The notes under the pieces are model-generated. The model saw only the letters and a program-made list of their open reading frames with translations. It was not told where the DNA came from and searched no databases. Source: Aquiluna sp. (GTDB lineage Bacteria > Actinomycetota > Actinomycetes > Actinomycetales > Microbacteriaceae). From it: a stretch of 64,000 nt of DNA. This document shows positions 47,775 through 55,755 of this stretch, piece by piece. The position numbers and the translations under genes are program-made. Location: NCBI GenBank assembly GCA_017854485.1, contig JAFMHN010000001.1, positions 62,001 through 126,000 on the forward strand, in the 5' to 3' direction. Positions within the stretch are counted from its first letter, which is position 1, and each line of letters begins with the position of its first letter.

Positions 47775-48218
47775 ATGTCCACTTCGTCATATTTTGAACG
47801 GTTGCACCCATCCGTTGGTTTTTTGATCGCCCTAGGCCTGTCAGCTCCGCTGGTGCTGCTCTCAGTGCTCCCCATTTCAGAGGCCTACGCAATTGCGCTG
47901 GCGGGAGTTGTTCCCTTAGCCCTTATTGCACTGTCAGTATTCAGTGCACCAACAATCGAAGTTGATGAGAATCTGTCAGCGGGCAGGATTCGCATTCCGG
48001 TAACTGCCCTTGGCAACATCGAAGTAATCTCTGGCGATGCACTAAAGCATGAACGAGGTCCAGGACTTAGTCCGGCATCTCAGTTTCTAATCCGTGGGGA
48101 CATCAAGACCATGGTCAAGATTCAAGTAGTTGATCCGGCTGACCCAACTTCGTACTTGCTGATCAGCACCAGAAATCCAGAAGCGTTAGCTAGCGCACTC
48201 GATGCAAACAGGCCCTGA
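47775..48218 (+). CDS. DUF3093 family membrane protein
   Basis: 147 residues: two membrane helices close together (about 17-36 and 40-58), then a soluble domain with LSAGRIRIPVTALGNIEVISGDALKHERG. Actinobacterial family of unknown role found beside dut and DUF4193. TAATCT lies six bases before the ATG with no Shine-Dalgarno, so it is probably leaderless. Its last 33 bases overlap DUF4193. Confidence 0.9.
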   Translation: MSTSSYFERLHPSVGFLIALGLSAPLVLLSVLPISEAYAIALAGVVPLALIALSVFSAPTIEVDENLSAGRIRIPVTALGNIEVISGDALKHERGPGLSPASQFLIRGDIKTMVKIQVVDPADPTSYLLISTRNPEALASALDANRP

Positions 48219-48467
48219 CCTGGTCTTCGAAGCAAGCTGCGCCTGAGGCTTTACCAAAAAGCAATTTATGCAGGTGAACTCGTTGTCCTGCACTGGGACA
48301 ACCACTACCTCTAGCTCTTCGTTGACTACGTCTGGGATCGTAAAGCTGTCTACGTTGTCGACATCGTCGTCGCCGGTGCTCGGCTGTGACGGAATTCTTT
48401 CCTTGATGGCATCAAGAGACTCGGTGTCATCATCGGTTTTGCGTGTTGCATCGTAATCCGTTGCCAT
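48186..48467 (-). CDS. DUF4193 family zinc-ribbon-like protein
   Basis: 93 residues from the ATG at 48467, which has GAGAGG seven bases upstream. The N-terminal half is acidic (DDDTESLDAIKER, DDDVDNVDSF); the C-terminal half has two CxxC pairs, CINC and CIEC, 19 residues apart, likely a zinc ribbon. Conserved in actinobacteria; function unknown. Overlaps the end of DUF3093 by 33 bases. Confidence 0.9.
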   Translation of the reverse strand: MATDYDATRKTDDDTESLDAIKERIPSQPSTGDDDVDNVDSFTIPDVVNEELEVVVVPVQDNEFTCINCFLVKPQAQLASKTRSGPVCIECAS

Positions 48468-48497
48468 GGCCAAGCCTCTCTGTGCGCCTCGGCGTGA

Positions 48498-48526
48498 ACT
48501 ATGCCTTAGGAAATGGAATATTGCAA
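48498..48526 (-). promoter_or_regulatory. likely promoter of the DUF4193 gene
   Basis: Minus-strand TTGCAA (48526-48521), a 17-base spacer and CATAGT (48503-48498), each four of six to consensus. The start point would be about 25 bases before the ATG. The intergenic 48468-48625 otherwise holds the upstream part of sepH. Confidence 0.45.
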
Positions 48527-48625
48527 GCTAGGCTCGCCAATTTTCTAGATTGTCATAGCTAACTCACCGATGGAAATAACTCAACAACCAAGACAACCTG
48601 ACACACTTTAGACAAGGAGGCGACG

Positions 48626-49360
48626 ATGGAGCTCAGGTTTGTTGCACGTGATGGCGAGAACTTAGTCTTGGAGTCTGACGACGGGCAGCGCTATCACCTT
48701 GCCATTGACTCGGCACTCAAGGATGGCATCCGAGCTAATCCACGCGTCACCGAGGCGAACTTCAGCCCCAGGGAAATTCAGAACCTTATCCGAAGTGGCC
48801 TGTCGGTTGACCAAGTCGCCCATCAACTGGAGCAGCCTGCCTCTGCAATCGAACCTTTTGCGGCACCAATCCTGGATGAACTCAGATTTGTGCTCGAAGC
48901 TGCTCTTGGCACACAGGTAGCAGCCGGGGCAGTAATGAAACGCTTTGACGAGCTGGTTGCCGACACTGCTCCCGAATCAACTTTTAGTGCCGCAAAGATC
49001 GACGGGGATTGGATTATCACCGCGGTTGGGTCGGAGACTCTGACCTGGCGCTTTGACCCCAAAGCAAGGTCCTTGGAGCCAACCAACCCGGAGGCTAGCA
49101 ACTTCAGCCGAGCGCACTCTTCTCGCGACATAATCAGTTCGCCAGCTGCGCCGGCCAAGCCAAAGATGGAAACCACTGAACCTACTGATGCTTTTTTTGA
49201 AGAGAGCGATAACGCTTCGGTCCATTCCCTAGTGGATGAACTCCGCAATAGACGTAAGCAAGAAGGAGTGAAGCCCGCAACTGCAAAGGGACGAGCATCT
49301 TTGCCTAGCTGGGATGAGATAGTGCTTGGGGCTACTAACTCAGAAACCGATTTGGATTAG
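48626..49360 (+). CDS. sepH: septation protein SepH
   Basis: FtsZ-binding division protein of actinobacteria, described in Streptomyces and Mycobacterium. 244 residues: an N-terminal DUF3071 domain with a helix-turn-helix-like segment (about 1-95; ELRFVARDGENLVLES and FSPREIQNLIRSGLSVDQVA), then a Trp-bearing region (DWIITAV, LTWRFDP) and a flexible acidic tail, shorter than in Streptomyces. The ATG has a full AAGGAGG five bases upstream, the best ribosome binding site in the window. Ends 21 bases inside the next gene's end. Confidence 0.94.
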   Translation: MELRFVARDGENLVLESDDGQRYHLAIDSALKDGIRANPRVTEANFSPREIQNLIRSGLSVDQVAHQLEQPASAIEPFAAPILDELRFVLEAALGTQVAAGAVMKRFDELVADTAPESTFSAAKIDGDWIITAVGSETLTWRFDPKARSLEPTNPEASNFSRAHSSRDIISSPAAPAKPKMETTEPTDAFFEESDNASVHSLVDELRNRRKQEGVKPATAKGRASLPSWDEIVLGATNSETDLD

Positions 49361-50464
49361 CGGCACTCTGATTTCCGCACTGGTCAGCGAGCCGTGATGC
49401 GCGATCATCTCAAAGCTCCTTGGCTTGAAATACTTTGAGTGATACAGCGTGTAGTTGGACTTTGCCAGCAGCATGATCTCTGGCAGTCGGTTTCGGGCCG
49501 CCTGTGAAACCTCACCGAACCAGTTGGCCTCGATGGCATCACTTGTAACAACAGCGTCGAATGCGTAACTCACCGGTTGGAGATCCTGGATAACACGATC
49601 AATTGAGGTCTCACTGTCTAGGTAGACGTAATTGACGCGCGTGTCTCCCCCGACAAATCGAACCGACCCGCTGCTTTCGTAGTAGTCATCAAGCACAAGT
49701 TGTCTTGATTTTTCAGTCTCGACCATTCCGTGATCAGCGGTGATGATTACCCCGGTGTCCTTTGGAAGATTGGAGCAGAAGCTCCTGAGAAGCGCATCGA
49801 GCTCCTCAAGCATTGCCGCCCAACCAGGAGAAGTCCAGCCGTTTCTGTGACCGTATTTATCCATTTCTGGGATGTACAAATAGCTGAGGGAACGCTTGGA
49901 GCCAGAAATGATTTTCCTGGCTGACTCAAACTTCTCATCCCAGGAGTCGGCCGAAACAAAGTTGGCACCCCTCATGGTTGCAATTGTGTAGGGCGTGTTC
50001 TTGTATTCGGTTGCGGCAATGACATTGCAATCTACCTCTAGCGAAACAGCCTTTTCGGCAATGGTCTGAACCGGCTGCCACAGCTTCGGGTCAGTTCGCT
50101 CATTCCACCCAATTAGCAAGTTAATCTGCTCGTCAGCTACCCGGTCCCACACTTTATGACCAACCAGACCATGCTCACCAACCGTTGCTCCGGTTGCAAA
50201 GGAGGCGATGTTGGCGCTGGTGGTGGCAGGAAAAGCACAGTTGGTGATGGTTGATTTATTCAAATGACTGTTGAGCCAAGGTGCGTGACCACTTCGCTGC
50301 ATGATCTGTTCGGCGCCAAGCCCATCAATCAAAATGACTACGACCTTGGTCTTTCCGGGCAGCCGAAGTGGATTTGGATTCCCGAGCACGGACTCCAGAC
50401 CTGATGAAAACACGTTACGAATGTTCCCTAAAGCTTTGGGGACTACGGGTAAAGTCGGACTCAC
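49340..50464 (-). CDS. alkaline-phosphatase superfamily phosphodiesterase/nucleotide pyrophosphatase
   Basis: 374 residues. Metal sites: VVVILIDGLGAEQI, the Thr nucleophile in FPATTSANIASFATG, and IITADHGMVETEK, then a late His in MIAHHGS. This is the type I phosphodiesterase/NPP pattern. No signal peptide is visible, so it is probably cytoplasmic. The GTG start lies 27 bases from parC on the other strand. A protein of this kind next to parC/sepH is usual in Microbacteriaceae; substrate unknown. Confidence 0.9.
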   Translation of the reverse strand: MSPTLPVVPKALGNIRNVFSSGLESVLGNPNPLRLPGKTKVVVILIDGLGAEQIMQRSGHAPWLNSHLNKSTITNCAFPATTSANIASFATGATVGEHGLVGHKVWDRVADEQINLLIGWNERTDPKLWQPVQTIAEKAVSLEVDCNVIAATEYKNTPYTIATMRGANFVSADSWDEKFESARKIISGSKRSLSYLYIPEMDKYGHRNGWTSPGWAAMLEELDALLRSFCSNLPKDTGVIITADHGMVETEKSRQLVLDDYYESSGSVRFVGGDTRVNYVYLDSETSIDRVIQDLQPVSYAFDAVVTSDAIEANWFGEVSQAARNRLPEIMLLAKSNYTLYHSKYFKPRSFEMIAHHGSLTSAEIRVPLIQIGF

Positions 50465-50491
50465 CGCACAAGTTTTGCACAGCTAGGACCC

Positions 50492-52840
50492 ATGACTGAA
50501 ACATCCGAACGAATTGTTGACATTGATGTCTCTGCAGAGATGCAGGAGAGCTTCCTCGAATACTCCTACTCGGTCATATATTCAAGAGCCCTGCCCGATG
50601 CTAGAGATGGACTAAAACCAGTTCAGCGACGCATCGTCTACCAAATGGGACAAATGGGCCTAAAGCCCGACCGCGGTCACGTGAAATCAGCCAGGGTTAC
50701 CGGCGAGGTAATGGGTAAGTTGCACCCGCACGGCGATGGTGCAATCTACGATGCGCTAGTGAGAATGTCTCAAGACTTTTCACTCCGGCTGCCCCTTATC
50801 GATGGCCATGGAAACTTTGGAAGCTTAGATGACGGACCGGCTGCAGCCAGGTATACCGAGGCAAGACTTGCCCCTGCGGCAGAACTGCTGAATGAGAGTC
50901 TCGACGAAGACGTCGTTGACTTCGTAGCAAACTACGACGCACAGCTCACCGAACCTTCAGTACTTCCCGCCGCCTTTCCAAACCTTTTGGTCAATGGTGC
51001 TAGCGGCATCGCGGTTGGCATGGCCACGAACATGCCCCCTCATAACCTGCGTGAAGTAGTCGCTGCAATTCAGCTTCTGATTACCAACCCTCAGGCAGAC
51101 CTAGCCGAGATCATGCAGGTGCTCCCTGGTCCAGACCTTCCTTCCGGAGCGGTGGCTTTGGTTGGCGACAACCTCACTGAGGCATATGCCACCGGCCGCG
51201 GTAGCTTCCGAACCAGAGCAAAAATTTCAATCGAAATGGTGGGCCCGCGCCGAACTGGTTTGGTGGTAACTGAACTTCCTTACCTGGTTGGACCAGAGCG
51301 TGTAATCGACAAGATTCGCGACGCTGTCACCGCAAAGAAGCTGGAGGGCATTCACAACGTGGTTGACCTCACCGACCGCGAAAACGGCCTAAGGCTGATC
51401 ATTGAGCTGAAAACAGGATTCAGTCCGGAGTCCGTGATAGAGGCTCTCTACCGGCTCACACCGCTCGAGGAAAGCTTCGGGGTGAACAATGTGGCACTGG
51501 TTGAAGGACGACCACAACAAATGCCACTGAAGGCACTACTTGAGGTTTATCTTGAACACCGGATAACGGTTACCAAAAGACGAAGCAAGAACAGGCTTGA
51601 TAAAAGAAGGGCAAGGCTTCACCTGCTAGATGGACTTGCCATTGCAGTTGTAAACATCGACGAGGTAATCGAGGTAATCAGGCGGTCCGATACTGCTGAG
51701 ATAGCCAGAGCTAGCCTAAAGACCGTCTTTGACCTTTCTGATTTACAGGCCGACTACATTCTTGAGCTAAGGCTTAGAAGGCTGACCCGATTTAGCCTCA
51801 TCGAGCTAGAGCAAGAAGCGGACACTCTGCGCCGGGAGATCGAGGAGCTTGAAAAGATCCTTGGTAGTGAGGCGCTGGTTCGCTCACTGGTATCCAAAGA
51901 ACTTGAGACCATCGCTGAAGTCTATGGAGACCCCCGCCGCACGCAACTTATCGACGCCGAGGGAATTACTGTTTCCAGGAAGCCCGTGCAAGTTGCACAG
52001 CTGGAGGACTCCCCCACAACTGTCATCTTCGATTCCCTGGGCAACTTATACCGAACCGATCAAGTTGAGCATCAGATGGGCGGGACGGTCATCACAACTT
52101 CGCTCCGAAGCGACCTGGCCGTTGTCATTAGCGACGGTAGGGCAGTGCGGGTGCACGTGTCCGACCTACCGTCACTGACCCACGGTGTTAGCACCAGCGC
52201 CTCATGTGCAGATCAATTCCTTGGTCTTACCAGAGACACAGTTGTAGGGGTTGCCGACTGGAAGTCAGATAACGTCTTCGCCCTTGGCACCAAACAAGGC
52301 ATCGTGAAGCGCTTTGCCGGACCATTCCCGGATAAGGACGAAACCACAGTTATTGCACTCAAGGACCATGACTCAGTTGTCGGTTTCGCCGAAGCCACGG
52401 ACTCCAGTGAGCTTTGCTTTGTCACCAGCACAGCGAACCTACTTGTTTTCCCGGCCTCATCAGTCAGGCCACAGGGGTTGGCAGCCGGGGGCATGCAGGG
52501 CATATCTACTGGAGACTCGAGCGTGATCGCCTTTGGGCCAATCTCCGAAGATTCACACCTTGTAACAGTCGCAAATGATTCACAGGCTCTTGGAGCCACA
52601 GACCCAGGGTCCTTGAAAATCACGCCGCTGTACGCTTATCCAAGAAAAGGCAGGGCGACACAGGGAGTTAGGTGTCACCGTTTCCTGAAAGGTGAAGATC
52701 AGCTCTACTTCGCTGGGTGGGCGGGAACAGCTCCCACAATTATTGATTCAGAAGGTGTGCAGATAGCGACCCCCGAAGTCGATCAGCGAAGAGACTCGAG
52801 CGGGACAGACATCAGCCAGTACGTAGCAGCGGCCTATTAG
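50492..52840 (+). CDS. parC: topoisomerase IV / gyrase-type subunit A
   Basis: Type IIA topoisomerase breakage-reunion subunit. 782 residues. DNA-binding region LPDARDGLKPVQRRIVY, HPHGDGAIYDALVRMSQ, catalytic Tyr121 in AARYTEARLA. The C-terminal pinwheel lacks a true GyrA box (the closest match is YPRKGRATQGVR), so I favour ParC over GyrA; a gyrA near the origin is expected elsewhere. Tail-to-tail with its partner, overlapping by four bases, an arrangement that lets each strand carry one subunit. Confidence 0.92.
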   Translation: MTETSERIVDIDVSAEMQESFLEYSYSVIYSRALPDARDGLKPVQRRIVYQMGQMGLKPDRGHVKSARVTGEVMGKLHPHGDGAIYDALVRMSQDFSLRLPLIDGHGNFGSLDDGPAAARYTEARLAPAAELLNESLDEDVVDFVANYDAQLTEPSVLPAAFPNLLVNGASGIAVGMATNMPPHNLREVVAAIQLLITNPQADLAEIMQVLPGPDLPSGAVALVGDNLTEAYATGRGSFRTRAKISIEMVGPRRTGLVVTELPYLVGPERVIDKIRDAVTAKKLEGIHNVVDLTDRENGLRLIIELKTGFSPESVIEALYRLTPLEESFGVNNVALVEGRPQQMPLKALLEVYLEHRITVTKRRSKNRLDKRRARLHLLDGLAIAVVNIDEVIEVIRRSDTAEIARASLKTVFDLSDLQADYILELRLRRLTRFSLIELEQEADTLRREIEELEKILGSEALVRSLVSKELETIAEVYGDPRRTQLIDAEGITVSRKPVQVAQLEDSPTTVIFDSLGNLYRTDQVEHQMGGTVITTSLRSDLAVVISDGRAVRVHVSDLPSLTHGVSTSASCADQFLGLTRDTVVGVADWKSDNVFALGTKQGIVKRFAGPFPDKDETTVIALKDHDSVVGFAEATDSSELCFVTSTANLLVFPASSVRPQGLAAGGMQGISTGDSSVIAFGPISEDSHLVTVANDSQALGATDPGSLKITPLYAYPRKGRATQGVRCHRFLKGEDQLYFAGWAGTAPTIIDSEGVQIATPEVDQRRDSSGTDISQYVAAAY

Positions 52841-54891
52841 GCGTCGATTTTTTCACGATCAAAATCGTCAGCAGATTCGACAATAAAATCGCGGCGAGGT
52901 GCAACTTCGTTACCCATCAGTAGTTCAAATGTGCGCTCGCCGGCCTCTGCGTCTGCTGCAGTAATCCTTCGAAGCATCCGATTTGCAGGCTGCATCGTTG
53001 TCTCTGCAAGCTGGTCTGCATCCATCTCACCCAAGCCCTTATAGCGCTGAATCGGCTGCTTATAGCTCTTACCCTGCTGTTCCAGCTTTTTCAAAAGCTC
53101 CACAAGCTCTTGCTGAGAGTAGGTGTAAATCACCTGTTTGTTCTTCCCGCTCGTTTCGACGCGATGCAGCGGTGGAACAGCAGCATAGACCCGACCGGCC
53201 TCAACCAGCGGTCGCATGTATCTAAAGAACAACGTCAGCAGCAGCGTGCGAATGTGCGCGCCATCGACATCGGCATCGCTCATGAGAATGATCTTCTCGT
53301 AACGAACCTGCTCGATGTCGAAGGTGCGACCAGAACCAGCTCCAAGAACTTGAATGATGGCAGCACATTCAGCGTTGGAGAGCATGTCTGACAAGGATGC
53401 CTTCTGCACGTTCAGAATCTTTCCTCGTATAGGAAGCAACGCCTGGAAGGCCGAGTCACGGGCTAGCTTCGCAGTGCCCAGCGCACTGTCTCCCTCAACG
53501 ATAAACAGCTCACTGCCCTGTGTGGCATTGCCACGGCAGTCAACCAGCTTGCTCGGTAGCGAAGATGATTCGAGTGCGTTCTTTCTGCGCTGAGTATCCT
53601 TGAGGCTCCTTGCACTAATTCGTGTTTTGGCTTCGCTTACAACCTTGTCCAGCAGCCCGTCAACCTGCGCCTTAGTTCCTCGAACCTTGCCGGTCAGTAA
53701 CTCATCGGTCCATTTGCTAACGGCAGCTGCGACGATGGACTTTATGGCAGGAGTTCCCAATGTTTCTTTGGTCTGGCCTTCAAACTGAGGTTCCGGGAAG
53801 CTTACTGATACCACCGCAGTGAGACCCGCAAAAACATCGTCACGCTCGATCTTGACCGATGTCGCCTTGAGTCTTCTAGCGTTCTGTTCAATGGCGCCTC
53901 GGAATGACTTGAGTAGCGCTTGCTCAAAACCAGCAACGTGAGAGCCGCCCTTTGGGGTGGCAATGATGTTAACGAAGCTCTTGAGAGTCGTGTCGAAGCC
54001 ACTGCCCCACCTAAGGGCGATGTCAACCTTGCACTCGCGCTTGACTTCCCTGCTTGCCATCGCGCCACTTGCCTCATCCAGCACTGGGACGGTCTCGGAA
54101 AAGTGTGCAGTCTCTTGGATTCGCCTAGTTTCCATGACCGCACTGTCACTACTTAGGTGCTCAACATATTCCGCGATCCCGCCTTCAAACGCGAACCGCT
54201 GGGTTTGCCCTGATTCTTCATCAAGCACTTCTAGGTTCAGACCCGGCACCAAGAAAGCGGTCTGGCGCAGTCTTGACTCAAGGTCCTGCATTGAGAACTT
54301 TGCGCTGGGCTCAAAAATCTGTCGGTCCGGCCAGTAGCGAACTCGAGTTCCGGTTTTACCCTTAGCGACCTTACCCACTTTGCGAAGTTCGCTTTTGTCG
54401 ACGAACGCGGTGAAGCTGGAGTCTGGCTCTGGACCTGCAAAAACCCCCGGCTCTCCCCTGTGAAAAGACATAGCCCAGGTAACGCCATCGCGGTCAACTT
54501 CAACATCCAGGCGCTCACTGAGTGCGTTCACTACAGATGCACCAACACCGTGGAGCCCACCGGAGGCACCGTAAGAACCCCCGCCGAACTTCCCACCGGC
54601 GTGAAGCTTAGTGAAAACAACCTCAACACCGCTAAGGCCGGTCCGCGGTTCGATGTCTACCGGAACACCTCGACCATTGTCTGACACGGCGATCGACCCA
54701 TCGCTGTGGATGACAACGTTTATCGAACTACCGTGCCCGGCAAGCGCCTCGTCTACAGAGTTATCGATGATCTCCCAGAGACAGTGCATGAGACCGCGGT
54801 CATCAGTGGAGCCAATGTACATACCCGGACGCTTGCGAACGGCCTCGAGGCCCTCTAGGACCGACAGATGTCTTGCTGAGTAATCTTCCAC
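52837..54891 (-). CDS. parE: topoisomerase IV / gyrase-type subunit B
   Basis: ATPase and Toprim subunit. 684 residues from the GTG at 54891 (VEDYSARHLSVLEGLEAV). Motifs: EIIDNSVDEALAG (ATP, Asn), GGLHGVGASVVNALS, Toprim VEGDSALGTAKLARD and DADVDGAHIRTLL. The frame stays open 75 codons upstream, but that part has no family similarity. TATGGT lies six bases before the GTG, pointing to a leaderless mRNA. Works with the ParC encoded on the other strand. Confidence 0.93.
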   Translation of the reverse strand: MEDYSARHLSVLEGLEAVRKRPGMYIGSTDDRGLMHCLWEIIDNSVDEALAGHGSSINVVIHSDGSIAVSDNGRGVPVDIEPRTGLSGVEVVFTKLHAGGKFGGGSYGASGGLHGVGASVVNALSERLDVEVDRDGVTWAMSFHRGEPGVFAGPEPDSSFTAFVDKSELRKVGKVAKGKTGTRVRYWPDRQIFEPSAKFSMQDLESRLRQTAFLVPGLNLEVLDEESGQTQRFAFEGGIAEYVEHLSSDSAVMETRRIQETAHFSETVPVLDEASGAMASREVKRECKVDIALRWGSGFDTTLKSFVNIIATPKGGSHVAGFEQALLKSFRGAIEQNARRLKATSVKIERDDVFAGLTAVVSVSFPEPQFEGQTKETLGTPAIKSIVAAAVSKWTDELLTGKVRGTKAQVDGLLDKVVSEAKTRISARSLKDTQRRKNALESSSLPSKLVDCRGNATQGSELFIVEGDSALGTAKLARDSAFQALLPIRGKILNVQKASLSDMLSNAECAAIIQVLGAGSGRTFDIEQVRYEKIILMSDADVDGAHIRTLLLTLFFRYMRPLVEAGRVYAAVPPLHRVETSGKNKQVIYTYSQQELVELLKKLEQQGKSYKQPIQRYKGLGEMDADQLAETTMQPANRMLRRITAADAEAGERTFELLMGNEVAPRRDFIVESADDFDREKIDA

Positions 54892-55001
54892 TCCGAAACC
54901 ATAACTGGGAATCGCGCATCTTGAGTCATGCCACTTCGCCTTTAGCGAAACATGCTGTACTGGCCGAATAAAAACAGAGCGGCATGGTTGAATAGTGCGT
55001 G

Positions 55002-55199
55002 ATGGAAAATACAACCGAAGTAACAAAGCTACTGGTAAGCGATCGCTGCGACGTATGTGGTGCTCAGGCATACATGAGAGTTGAGCTAGCTGGTGGCGAA
55101 CTTCTATTCTGCGCACATCACGGTAACGCCAACAAGGAAAAACTTGAGCCGCTTACCATTCAGTGGCACGACCAAAGCGCCGACCTCAATCAGAACTAA
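55002..55199 (+). CDS. DUF7455 small zinc-binding-type protein
   Basis: 65 residues. Holds RCDVCGAQAYMRVELAGGELLFCAHHG with a CxxC and a C-HH set, likely one metal site. Conserved small actinobacterial protein, usually next to parE or sigA; function unknown. Start is the ATG at 55002 (a GTG one codon earlier is possible). Ends 14 bases inside the GatD-like gene. Confidence 0.85.
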   Translation: MENTTEVTKLLVSDRCDVCGAQAYMRVELAGGELLFCAHHGNANKEKLEPLTIQWHDQSADLNQN

Positions 55200-55755
55200 T
55201 CTCTGACCGAATTTTTGCAACAAACTCCAACATATCTTCGGGCCAGTTTGCTCTTTCTGCTCCCAGGCGCAGCAGCAGCAAATCAAGCAGTTCTGGGTTC
55301 TTGGCAAGTATCGGACCATAGAGCGTCGTTGCGATGAATCCCCCAAACAGCTGAACATCACCGCTCGCGAGCTCACTATTGCGATAGCCCATAACAGTTA
55401 GTTCCGCTGTCGGCGTGACTGACCTGAACTCACTGACGCGTGTGGTTCTCGCGTGAGTGCCAAGCTCTGCAATCTTCCCGATGAAAAACTCATAACTAGA
55501 GCCGACCAAGAGCGTCGGCAGCCCCTTGGCGATCCTGGAGCTAAGGACAGAAATTAGCCGCGTCAATTCCTGCTCATGATGACTAATAGCGGCCCGGCTG
55601 GCATCGCCGACCAATACAAAATCAGCAACTGCTGCGTCATCTGTCGCACTCACTTGAAGCCCTTGGGCTTCCAGAAAGAATCGAAGAACCTCAAGGTTTC
55701 CCTGATCTCCGTTGTTGTTGAAGTGCTCAGGCATGAAGGAGAAGTACGTTCTCAC
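55186..55755 (-). CDS. GatD-like amidotransferase homologue lacking the catalytic Cys and His
   Basis: 189 residues. The fold and context are GatD: FMPEHFNNNGDQGNLEVLRFF replaces LYPDLLNLYGDRGN, and it follows a MurT-like gene with ATGA overlap. But the nucleophile elbow VCAGYQ reads VGSSYE (Gly85 at the Cys position), the conserved GFENH reads GYRNS (Ser127 at the His position), and the GGG-D loop is GDASRA. The whole protein has no cysteine. So it should not hydrolyse glutamine; it may be a structural partner of the MurT-like ligase. Shorter than typical GatD (about 240). Confidence 0.8.
   Translation of the reverse strand: MRTYFSFMPEHFNNNGDQGNLEVLRFFLEAQGLQVSATDDAAVADFVLVGDASRAAISHHEQELTRLISVLSSRIAKGLPTLLVGSSYEFFIGKIAELGTHARTTRVSEFRSVTPTAELTVMGYRNSELASGDVQLFGGFIATTLYGPILAKNPELLDLLLLRLGAERANWPEDMLEFVAKIRSEISSD

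Noticed and set aside
47753-47875. 41-codon upstream extension of dut
   Set aside because: It lies inside the DUF3093 gene on the other strand and has no dUTPase similarity.
54935-54949. Inverted repeat TTCGC-CTTTA-GCGAA between parE and DUF7455
   Set aside because: Only five pairs and no T-run; too common by chance to call an operator or terminator.
54892-55116. 75-codon upstream extension of parE
   Set aside because: The sequence is unlike any gyrase B N-terminus and covers the start of DUF7455 on the other strand. The GTG at 54891 fits the family start and has a -10 box in place.
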